A DNA stretch of 64,000 nucleotides from Coprobacter tertius (GTDB lineage: Bacteria; Bacteroidota; Bacteroidia; Bacteroidales; Coprobacteraceae): NCBI RefSeq assembly GCF_024330105.1, contig NZ_JANDHW010000012.1:1-64000 (forward strand), written 5' to 3'. Both the position numbers and the translations under genes were made by a program. Below are positions 29,030 through 36,134 of this stretch, piece after piece. The stretch's first letter is position 1; each line of letters starts with the position of its first letter. The notes beneath the pieces are model-generated. The model did no database searches, was not told where the DNA came from, and worked only from the letters and a program-made list of their open reading frames with translations.

Positions 29030-29074
29030 GAAGTGAACCCGAATAGTTTTTAGTTCAACTATGGGGTTCACTTC
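29030..29074 (-). terminator. Hairpin after the Sel1-repeat gene
   Basis: Eleven-base arms gaagtgaaccc / gggttcacttc with an internal smaller stem. No strong T run follows on the minus strand, so it is a weak terminator or an mRNA 3'-end stabiliser for the operon at 29083-31739. Confidence 0.5.
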
Positions 29075-29082
29075 AATTAAGT

Positions 29083-30033
29083 TTATTCAGTAATTTCTTC
29101 ACCGTTGGCTTTCGCTTTAGCATACCACTCGCGAGCCTTTACCAAATTCACAGCAGTTCCTTTTCCTGTTTTATACCAATCGCCGCACATTTTTTGAGCA
29201 GGGCCGTAACCCATTTCTGCGGCTTTCAGCAAGTATTCGAATCGGTTAGAATCATTTCCTCCTATAGGCCCTCCTTTAGGTAACCATAGGGAGAGTAAGA
29301 AGTAAGCTTTTGCATCTTCGACCCCTCCGTTGATCGCACTAACAATAAGTCCGGCTTTACCTTCGTTAATTCCGCTTATATGTCCGAGTTTATGTTGGTC
29401 GATTAAAAGAGCCGCATGGTAAAGAGCCTGCGGTTTATTGCTTCTATTGTAAAACTGAACGGCTGTAGTAATATCTATGTTAGTTCCCCAACCGTATTCA
29501 TAGCAATTGCCCAATAAAGAACAAGTCCAATAATAAGCCCACAAATAATTTTGAATGAAATCTTTACATTCATACAACATTTTCAAGATTTTAAATGCTT
29601 CGACTCGATCTCTAGTTACCCCTTCTCCATTCCAATAACAAATCGCCAATCTATAGGAACCGATGAGATCGCCTTTGGCATGAGCTTCTCGGTAAAGCGA
29701 GAAAGCTTTTACAGTATCGGCGGCACATCCCTGACCTTGTTCATACATCAACCCCAGTTCAGCTTCTCCTCTATTATATCCGTACTCTATCCCGCGCTGA
29801 TACATTCGAAATGCAATGTTATGGTTTTGTGCAGTACCTTTACCATTGTAATACATCTGTCCCAGCAGGTAACAAGCTTCCCCGAATCCTTCCTTGGCTG
29901 CTGTTTGTAAAAGAGGAAGCGCTTCTTGATAGCACTGCATATTATAATAATTTTTTCCTCGTTCCAAATTATCCTGTGCCAATGCGGTAAAGCTATATAA
30001 TAAACAAATAAATACAGAAAATATTGATTTCAT
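29083..30033 (-). CDS. Exported Sel1-like repeat protein
   Basis: 316 residues. A signal peptide (ending FTALAQ, about residue 20) is followed by about seven Sel1-type helical repeats of 36-40 residues (for example ACYLLGQMYYNGKGTAQN, GEAELGLMYEQGQGCAAD). These solenoids mediate protein-protein contacts, so this is probably a periplasmic or surface scaffold. It begins 5 bases after the end of the WG-repeat lipoprotein gene and is therefore translated from the same message. No enzyme motif is present. Confidence 0.9.
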   Translation of the reverse strand: MKSIFSVFICLLYSFTALAQDNLERGKNYYNMQCYQEALPLLQTAAKEGFGEACYLLGQMYYNGKGTAQNHNIAFRMYQRGIEYGYNRGEAELGLMYEQGQGCAADTVKAFSLYREAHAKGDLIGSYRLAICYWNGEGVTRDRVEAFKILKMLYECKDFIQNYLWAYYWTCSLLGNCYEYGWGTNIDITTAVQFYNRSNKPQALYHAALLIDQHKLGHISGINEGKAGLIVSAINGGVEDAKAYFLLSLWLPKGGPIGGNDSNRFEYLLKAAEMGYGPAQKMCGDWYKTGKGTAVNLVKAREWYAKAKANGEEITE

Positions 30034-30038
30034 GAAAT

Positions 30039-31739
30039 TTAAATATTATCGTTATTATTTGTCTTAATATGGAACACAATACCGCCATTTGTAATGGGGA
30101 AAGCCAAAACCTGATAGCCGGGAATGGCTAATGTTTGTTTTTCTGAATCGTAGGAATACTTCTGTTTCAAAATCTCGAAAATTTCATTTACGAAACGCCA
30201 TGCTTTATCTTTTAAATTTACCGTTAAGATATAACTATTGACAGGAGCATCCGGATTAAATGTATAATTATAACCAAACCAGCCATCCGAAACTTTATTC
30301 CATGCATTGGTTCCCGGTATTGTTATTTTAAAATTTACTTCGCGAGTATCGTTATTATGATACAAAGTCGCACTTCCGTCTCCTTTAGAGAAATTCGATT
30401 CTTTTAAATTGTATGTTTTTAAGAGTTCACCCACTGTTGACGTTTTGAGTGATAATAATTTAGATTCAATTAATCCGGCGATAACCGGTAGATCAGTAAA
30501 ATCGCTCTGTACACTATACGAAACTCCTATACCGGAAACATTATGTATTAGGGACACCGGGGCGTTTTCGTAATCGGGATTCGCAATATATTTACCTTTG
30601 AGATCAATTATACCGAAACTACGGGATTGATCCTGTACCATTAATCGATTGTCAACGGCAATGTCAAAAATGTTTCTGAACTGCGGATTTACCACCCATT
30701 TACCCGATTTGTCGATGAGGCCCCATTCCCGGCTTCCGTTATCACGTACTGGTGCCACTCCCGATGTAAGGAAGGGTTTTGCACTTCGGTATTCGGGCTG
30801 GATTTTCCATTTACCTTCCCGGTCGATGTAACCCCATTTACCTTCTTCGTTTTCTACGGCGGCGTAATCCTCAGAGCCAAAAGAGTGGGCATTTTCAAAT
30901 TGAGGATTAATTAAATATTGCCCTTTTTTATCGCACCATCCCCAATAATCACCTTTACGGAAAAGATAGTTTTTTCCATCGATCAGAATTTCGTCGAATT
31001 GTGGATTGATGATAAAATTGCCTTTTTTATCGATAATTCCCCATTTATTCCCTTTTAGAACCGGAATGCGTCCTTCTCTTAATGCTTGTACATAGTTTTG
31101 TTTAAAGTTTTCTTCTACATCTGATGTCGCCAATTCATCGAATTGGCATTCGATCATTATTTCTCCTTTTTTATCGATTACGCCCCAATAACCGCTTTCT
31201 TTATCTTGAACCGGAAGCAGACCGTTTACAAACATCGGGCCCACTTTTCCCCATTGGGGTGTAACAACGATATTCCCCTTTTTATCAACAACACCCCATT
31301 TGCCATCCGCATCGGCATAAACTGCTAAATCATTATGAAACGCATATGCGTTTTCTGCTTGTTTAAACTCGAAAAGTATATTGCCTTTCTTATCGATAGC
31401 GGTTATAGGTCCGCCCGGTTTTACTGTCCATGCAATATTACCATCATAAATAGTGGCATTTAAATAGGTTTCTTGGCCCATTTGAATGCCGTTGTAATCG
31501 ACGTAATAGCAGCCGTCTTCATTTGTTACGAGTGCAAGTCCGTCATAATATAGCCCCGCAGAAGTATAACCACCGTTTACCGTACCTTTTTCCGTATCGA
31601 CATAAACGGCGTCGGTGGCTTCGCGAAAAAGGGGAATATACCGCATATCATCGGTTTCCCATCCTTTATCGGACGACGATAGACTACAGCCGCCAAGAAT
31701 GGCTGCAACCAAGAACGTAAGAATTAAATGTTTTTTCAT
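30039..31739 (-). CDS. WG-repeat lipoprotein
   Basis: 566 residues with a lipobox (ILGGC, Cys18). About ten WG repeats follow (forms such as GKWGVIDKKGNIVV and GYWGVIDKKGEIM) over residues 60-400, expected to form a beta-solenoid or propeller-like surface. The C-terminal 160 residues lack the repeats. Ligand and role are unknown. It is the first gene of a two-gene operon with the Sel1 protein; both are repeat proteins, suggesting a shared binding or scaffolding function at the cell envelope. The long inverted repeat at 31818-31933 lies about 80 bases upstream. Confidence 0.9.
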   Translation of the reverse strand: MKKHLILTFLVAAILGGCSLSSSDKGWETDDMRYIPLFREATDAVYVDTEKGTVNGGYTSAGLYYDGLALVTNEDGCYYVDYNGIQMGQETYLNATIYDGNIAWTVKPGGPITAIDKKGNILFEFKQAENAYAFHNDLAVYADADGKWGVVDKKGNIVVTPQWGKVGPMFVNGLLPVQDKESGYWGVIDKKGEIMIECQFDELATSDVEENFKQNYVQALREGRIPVLKGNKWGIIDKKGNFIINPQFDEILIDGKNYLFRKGDYWGWCDKKGQYLINPQFENAHSFGSEDYAAVENEEGKWGYIDREGKWKIQPEYRSAKPFLTSGVAPVRDNGSREWGLIDKSGKWVVNPQFRNIFDIAVDNRLMVQDQSRSFGIIDLKGKYIANPDYENAPVSLIHNVSGIGVSYSVQSDFTDLPVIAGLIESKLLSLKTSTVGELLKTYNLKESNFSKGDGSATLYHNNDTREVNFKITIPGTNAWNKVSDGWFGYNYTFNPDAPVNSYILTVNLKDKAWRFVNEIFEILKQKYSYDSEKQTLAIPGYQVLAFPITNGGIVFHIKTNNNDNI

Positions 31740-31817
31740 GTAATTATAGATTTATTTGCCCGTCCCCCGGCAAGTTTATAAAATTATACATAAAAAACGT
31801 GGGACAGTACCTTTCAT

Positions 31818-31933
31818 TTGCTTTTGAGGTCTTGGCCAACCGTGCAGACAAATAAATGAGTAAAGCCCACGTAAACGTGAGCGTATACACTTTACTCTTG
31901 TCTGCGATTAAAACGGCCAAGTTTCAAAAGCAA
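31818..31933 (-). repeat. Long nested inverted repeat, candidate structured RNA
   Basis: Three colinear stems nest around one axis. The outer stem is ttgcttttgaggtcttggcc (31818-31837) with ggccaagtttcaaaagcaa (31915-31933). The middle is gcagacaa / ttgtctgc (31844-31851 and 31898-31905). The inner is gagtaaa / tttactc, enclosing a cacgt-aa-acgtg hairpin at 31868-31879. On the minus strand it sits in the leader of the WG-repeat gene. It could be a cis-regulatory RNA, a small RNA, or a miniature mobile element. Confidence 0.55.
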
Positions 31934-32238
31934 GAAATAAAGCTAACGCTTTTTATGTTATATGTCGTAAATTCGTTTATGTCATAGCAAATTATTTTTG
32001 CAATATGTTACAAATATACGAAAATATACAGATTTAATTTAAAAAATTGGGAGGTAAATGTAGCTGCTATAATGTAATAAATCGAATGGTGACAAAATGA
32101 TAGACTGTATGCTGGAATTTGTATCCTATTAATTTTTTTCGGAAATACATATATTTTCAACATTTACAATATTTTGTATCAATGGTGACTTAAAATGTAT
32201 GATTAATTATCGATTAAGCGGTATTTAATGCGTATTTA

Positions 32239-32276
32239 TCGGTTTCAGATCACACAATGTAAACATTTTATACGGG
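32239..32276 (-). repeat. Decayed CRISPR repeat
   Basis: The plus-strand segment cagatcacacaatgtaaac followed by attttatac aligns with the middle of the array 2 repeat (aatcacacaaaggtaacattttgg), with a few substitutions and one or two indels. A single copy, same orientation as array 2. Confidence 0.45.
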
Positions 32277-32429
32277 TGTAAATATGAAATAGAAGGCATA
32301 AGTTTTAATTAATAGAAACCGATAATATGATAATTGCTTGAAAAAAGTTTAACAATATTACTAAATCTTTCTTTGTTATATTTCTCATCATATAATTAAA
32401 ATAATTTGCTTCAATATCAGATATATCGT

Positions 32430-32618
32430 TTAATAAACACATGCTACAATAATCATATTTATCCAAATAAAGACGGCAATAATTACTATTCCTACTAACC
32501 ATGCTTTCCAACTCTGATCATCGGTAAGATCCCTTAATTTTACTTTTTTATTTCCTTTTATGTAATGTTTCCATAACCAAATAAAATAACCTCCGATGTT
32601 AGGAATGATCAATATCAT
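32430..32618 (-). CDS. Small membrane protein, 62 residues
   Basis: A short N-terminal hydrophobic segment (LIIPNIGGYFIWLW), a charged middle (KGNKKVKLRDLTDDQSW) and a strong C-terminal membrane helix (LVGIVIIAVFIWINMIIVA). The pattern resembles small two-helix membrane proteins annotated as hypothetical in Bacteroidales, although I cannot name a family. It stands alone between CRISPR remains on both sides. The ordered charge/hydrophobic pattern argues for a real gene, but there is no clear promoter. Confidence 0.5.
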   Translation of the reverse strand: MILIIPNIGGYFIWLWKHYIKGNKKVKLRDLTDDQSWKAWLVGIVIIAVFIWINMIIVACVY

Positions 32619-32712
32619 ATTTTACGATATAATTAATAAACTAAATCAAACAAAAAAGGGTGACTGAAAAATTTACTATCTTATTTTTATATGCAATAGA
32701 ATACATGGCGGA

Positions 32713-32790
32713 ATGAGCGATTCTTATTATTGGAAAAATTTGTCTCCCGATGTGCGTGATTTACGCATATTCAGCATATCAGTCACTTAG
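32713..32790 (+). pseudogene. cas1 fragment (second, decayed CRISPR locus)
   Basis: A 25-codon open stretch contains SYYWKNLSPDV, which lines up with VYYWKNLFPDV of the intact Cas1. At DNA level 32725-32754 matches 27541-27570 at 26 of 30 positions in frame. Similarity fades on both sides, so this is a small relic, not a working gene. It runs directly into a decayed CRISPR repeat (32770-32816). Confidence 0.7.
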
Positions 32791-32816
32791 ATAATATTTA
32801 GAAGGCAAAATACAAC
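32770..32816 (-). repeat. Decayed CRISPR repeat next to the cas1 fragment
   Basis: The 47 bp ending in gaaggcaaaatacaac align with the array 2 repeat. The last 30 bases are well conserved and the first 17 are poor. The -7 box has become TAtcTAAG, so the embedded promoter is lost. Confidence 0.65.
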
Positions 32817-32873
32817 AGATGTCCTTGAATACCCTTTTTTCATTAATTAAAAATTAATGAAGATAATATACGT

Positions 32874-33248
32874 TTAGCAGGGCACAATCGTACGACCGAA
32901 TGGAGTGAAAGCGACAGCCATTAGTTTAAAATGTTGCATCCCGAAAGGTATGCCGATGATTGTGATACAAAAAAGTAACCCGAGTGCAAGGTGAGTAAGC
33001 GCAATCCATATCCCGCCGATCAGAATCCAGATAATATTCATTATCGTATAGAGGCAGCCCGATTTTCCGGATTCGACTACTGTTTTCTGGCCGAAAGGGA
33101 ACAAGGCTAACAACCCGATTTTAAAAACCTGGAATCCGAAAGGAATCCCGATAATGGTAATACAAAGAATAATCCCGGCTACAAAATATTCGAGTGCCAG
33201 CAAGAGGCCGCCGAAAATGAGCCAAATAATATTTCCCAGAAGATTCAT
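32874..33248 (-). CDS. yccF: YccF-family inner-membrane protein
   Basis: 124 residues made of two similar halves, each with a hydrophobic stretch and the signature CITIIGIPFG followed by FK and a PFG turn (residues about 29-53 and 93-117). This duplicated pattern defines the YccF (DUF307) family. Function is unknown. It is transcribed alone, with CRISPR debris downstream of its stop. Confidence 0.92.
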   Translation of the reverse strand: MNLLGNIIWLIFGGLLLALEYFVAGIILCITIIGIPFGFQVFKIGLLALFPFGQKTVVESGKSGCLYTIMNIIWILIGGIWIALTHLALGLLFCITIIGIPFGMQHFKLMAVAFTPFGRTIVPC

Positions 33249-33365
33249 AATTTTAGGCTTGTTTAGGTATGTTATGCCTCAAATATAGTATTTTTTTCGG
33301 GTTAAATGTATAAAAACTATATTTTTCCGCATACGGGTTATCTTCTTATGGGAAAATTGGCGGAG

Positions 33366-34373
33366 TTATGATTTTTGGTATATAACTTCGTTTACGAGCG
33401 TTTTGCCTTCAATAAAATCCTGAATATTCCGTAACGTAGTTTCGGCAATATTTTGTACCGCTTCTTTTGTAAAAAATGCCTGATGCGATGTAACTACGAC
33501 ATTATTGAAAGAGAGTAATCGTGCCAATACATCGTCGTCTATAATTTTGTCTGATTTATCTTCATAAAAATAATCTCCTTCTTCTTCGTAGACATCCAAA
33601 CCGGCCGAACCGATTTTCTTGTCTTTTAGCCCATCGATTAAAGCGTTGGTATGTATCAGTTGCCCCCGGCCGGTGTTTATAATCATTACCCCGTCTTTCA
33701 TTTTCGAGATAGAATCGGTGTTAATCATGTAGCGAGTCTTTTCTGTAAGAGGACAGTGCAATGAAATAATGTCTGAATTTCGGTAAAGATCATCGAGAGA
33801 AGTATAGGTAATACCGGTTTCTTCGGCGAATTTATAATCGGGGTACAAATCGTATGCGAGTATATTCATACCGAATCCTTTCAAGATACGAATGAGGATA
33901 CGCGCGATTTTTCCGGTGCCGATAATTCCAGCCGTTTTACCGTGCATATCGAATCCCATAAGACCGTGTAACGAAAAATTACCATCTCGTGTGCGCCAGT
34001 AGGCACGGTGTATTTTTCGGTTGAGAGTAAGCATCAGTGCAACTGCATATTCGGCTACGGCATAAGGCGAATAAGCCGGAACGCGCACAACGGGTAGTTT
34101 TCCTCGGGCGGCTTTCAAATCTACATTATTGAATCCTGCATTTCTTAATGCGAGCAATTTTACTCCGTTATGAGCCAGAGCATTTATAATATCGGCGTCG
34201 GCGGTATCATTTACAAAGATGCATACAGCATCGATATTTTGTGTAAGAGGAAGGTTGTTTTTGTTAAGATGTCCTTTAAAATAACGAATATCGAATCCGA
34301 ATTTTTTATTCGCTTCGTTGAATGATTTCTCATCATATGGTTTTGTTCCGAAAAATGCGATTTTAAATGCCAT
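33366..34373 (-). CDS. ldhA: D-lactate dehydrogenase (2-hydroxyacid dehydrogenase)
   Basis: A 335-residue cytoplasmic NAD-dependent enzyme interconverting pyruvate and D-lactate during fermentation. The Rossmann motif is GTGKIA at 152-157. The active-site Arg lies in NTGRGQLI, the Glu in YEEEGDYFYED, and the His in SHQAFFT. The insert with EEEGDYFYEDKSD is the hallmark of the LdhA group within the D-2-hydroxyacid dehydrogenases. It stands alone on the minus strand, with a TActTTTG box at 34461-34454 as a possible -7 element. Confidence 0.94.
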   Translation of the reverse strand: MAFKIAFFGTKPYDEKSFNEANKKFGFDIRYFKGHLNKNNLPLTQNIDAVCIFVNDTADADIINALAHNGVKLLALRNAGFNNVDLKAARGKLPVVRVPAYSPYAVAEYAVALMLTLNRKIHRAYWRTRDGNFSLHGLMGFDMHGKTAGIIGTGKIARILIRILKGFGMNILAYDLYPDYKFAEETGITYTSLDDLYRNSDIISLHCPLTEKTRYMINTDSISKMKDGVMIINTGRGQLIHTNALIDGLKDKKIGSAGLDVYEEEGDYFYEDKSDKIIDDDVLARLLSFNNVVVTSHQAFFTKEAVQNIAETTLRNIQDFIEGKTLVNEVIYQKS

Positions 34374-34515
34374 GTAAGTATAGGTTTGTGGTAAAATATT
34401 CCCTTTTTTAGGTTCCGAAAGCGATCGGGTAGGGAAAATTATATTGTATATAACAAAAGTATCGGCTTGTATGTTCTTTATTAATTTTGTCCTGAAATTG
34501 TTTGAAGCAAATATC

Positions 34516-35124
34516 TTAGAGATTGTCTTTTTTTATTTCATCGAGTTCGACCAATTTGTTTACGATAGCATATATTGTAAGACCGGCGGCACTGTGTATT
34601 TGTAGTTTCCGGGCAATATTCCGTCTGTGTGTAATTACGGTATGTGCCGATAAGTATAATTTTTCAGCGATCTCTTTATTCGTCAGTCCGCGGGCGACTG
34701 CAGCAACTATTTCTTTTTCACGCGGACTGAGGATCAGGGTTTCGGGATCGTTTGCTTCGGTATTATCAAACAAAGCATTAAATTTGGCGGTGATGGTTTC
34801 GGTATCGTCATACATCGAAATCGTTTCATCGAAACTTTTAAGGATCGTATCGCCCATCATTGCGCTGAGAAATGCGATACATTTTATTCTGGGACAACCA
34901 CACTCCGATTTGAATTTAGGGATATCATTGTATCCCAAAAATACGGGATTGATAATAAGTATATCAGGCCGGTGCATACGCATACAATCAGAAAGTGCGT
35001 CTATCGTAACGACTTCGATCGGCTGTATGTTAAAACCCGGTATTCTTTTCAGTACTGCCGCTATTCCGCTGCGTATAATAACCGACGGTTCGGCAATGGC
35101 TATTTTCAACAAATCGCGGCTCAT
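34516..35124 (-). CDS. LuxR/NarL-type regulator with a degenerate receiver
   Basis: A 202-residue DNA-binding protein. The N-terminal 120 residues have the receiver outline but lack its acidic pocket: AEPS replaces the Asp pair (residues 11-14), and Asn59 (ILIINP) replaces the phospho-accepting Asp. It is therefore unlikely to be phosphorylated in the usual way. The C-terminal LuxR helix-turn-helix is complete (LSPREKEIVAAVARGLTNKE, TVITHRRNIARKL). It follows the hemerythrin/RIC gene by 4 bases in one operon, so it may respond to oxygen, nitric oxide or iron-sulfur damage through that partner. Confidence 0.9.
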   Translation of the reverse strand: MSRDLLKIAIAEPSVIIRSGIAAVLKRIPGFNIQPIEVVTIDALSDCMRMHRPDILIINPVFLGYNDIPKFKSECGCPRIKCIAFLSAMMGDTILKSFDETISMYDDTETITAKFNALFDNTEANDPETLILSPREKEIVAAVARGLTNKEIAEKLYLSAHTVITHRRNIARKLQIHSAAGLTIYAIVNKLVELDEIKKDNL

Positions 35125-35128
35125 TTTA

Positions 35129-35818
35129 TTATTTTTCTTTTTCTAATTCGGTAATAATAGGAACAAACAAATAATCTTCTACTTTACAGTGCGATTCGAG
35201 GTCTTTTTCACATGAAAATATGTCGAAAAGTACTTCATTTAGTAAGTTACAGCTTTCTTTAGCCGGATAATATTTTATAATGATATTCTTTAGTTCAGCC
35301 AGTTTCAGTCCTATTGGAGAGTGGCGTTTACTGAAAACGGCAATATTATAATTCGGCATTTTTTCACCGGCAAGTAATGTTTCTACATATTTAAATACGG
35401 TTTTATTTTCGTATTCCATATGTTTGTGTACTTCGTTAGCGTATTCGTCGAAAAAACGCATTATTAAGAAAGAAACGTCCTGTTCGGAATAATTTGTGGC
35501 TTCGATAAGTTTCTTACGTATCGAGGGTAATTTAAATTCAAGAAAATACTGGTGGGCATTTTGTAAATAGCTGATAAGCGAATGAAGCGATATTTTACCG
35601 AAACTGTTTTCCGGTACAAAATCATCTTCGCTCAAGAAATTAACGACTGCCAGAAAAGTTGCGGTATCCACCTTGTGCAACTCGCATACTTCTGCTACCG
35701 ATTTGTCACCGAATCCTAAAGATATACCGAAGCGGCTTAACACAGATAATAAAGTATATTCTTCTTCTATAAGAAGACTCATTTTATCTTTCGGCCCGAA
35801 TTTATGTATTTTTGTCAT
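35129..35818 (-). CDS. Hemerythrin-domain RIC/ScdA-like protein
   Basis: 229 residues. The N-terminal part (SVLSRFGISLGFGDKSVAEV) resembles the ScdA_N/DUF542 module. The rest is a hemerythrin four-helix bundle with His and Glu ligands in NAHQYFLEF, HKHMEYENKTVF, RHSPIG and ESHCKVEDYLFVP. RIC (YtfE) proteins repair iron-sulfur centres after nitrosative or oxidative stress with a di-iron site. The frame is open 35 codons further upstream, but a TAtcTTTG promoter box at 35853-35846 lies inside that extension, so the ATG at 35816-35818 is correct. Confidence 0.88.
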   Translation of the reverse strand: MTKIHKFGPKDKMSLLIEEEYTLLSVLSRFGISLGFGDKSVAEVCELHKVDTATFLAVVNFLSEDDFVPENSFGKISLHSLISYLQNAHQYFLEFKLPSIRKKLIEATNYSEQDVSFLIMRFFDEYANEVHKHMEYENKTVFKYVETLLAGEKMPNYNIAVFSKRHSPIGLKLAELKNIIIKYYPAKESCNLLNEVLFDIFSCEKDLESHCKVEDYLFVPIITELEKEK

Positions 35819-35845
35819 ATTCAGAATTCCTCTTTTTGTTTGCTT

Positions 35846-35875
35846 CAAAGATAAGATAATCCTCTGGAAATCGAA
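35846..35875 (-). promoter_or_regulatory. Promoter of the hemerythrin-LuxR operon
   Basis: On the minus strand, TTCG (35875-35872), 18 bases, then TAtcTTTG (35853-35846). The predicted start near 35840 leaves a leader of about 20 bases before the ATG. Confidence 0.6.
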
Positions 35876-36134
35876 TATTCCGGCACGGAGAAAGAGCGAA
35901 TGATCTCCGGCCGGATATTTCAAACATAATTAGAAGTATCTTATGACTTTAAAAACTTAACACGTACAAAGTAAAAAGGTTTTATAGTTATGTGCAATCA
36001 CTATATTTAGGTATTTTATTATAACGGCAGTTTTCTGTTTGTTATTCGATTATCGAAAAAAGATGAATATTAGTTCTTTTTTTGTATATTTAGCCCTCTA
36101 TTTCAATGTTAAACACAATAAATTAATCGCGATT

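Larger units (their letters stand above)
31740..32429. other. Gene-free stretch: nested inverted repeat and a CRISPR repeat relic
   Basis: No convincing gene. It contains the 116-bp nested inverted repeat (31818-31933) and a decayed CRISPR repeat near 32239-32276. The rest is AT-rich. A frame on the minus strand at 32305-32511 overlaps the better 62-residue ORF and is probably not real. Confidence 0.5.

Noticed and set aside
32305-32511. A 68-codon minus-strand frame
   Set aside because: It overlaps the 62-residue membrane-protein ORF in another frame and has irregular composition (many Asn, Tyr, Cys) and no recognisable pattern.
32660-32786. A mobile element bounded by gtgactga / tcagtcac inverted repeats
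   Set aside because: The repeats are only 8 bp, there is no target duplication or transposase, and one end lies inside the CRISPR repeat relic. Probably coincidental.
35819-35923. N-terminal extension of the hemerythrin/RIC protein
   Set aside because: A TAtcTTTG promoter box lies inside it, so it is probably not transcribed with the gene.
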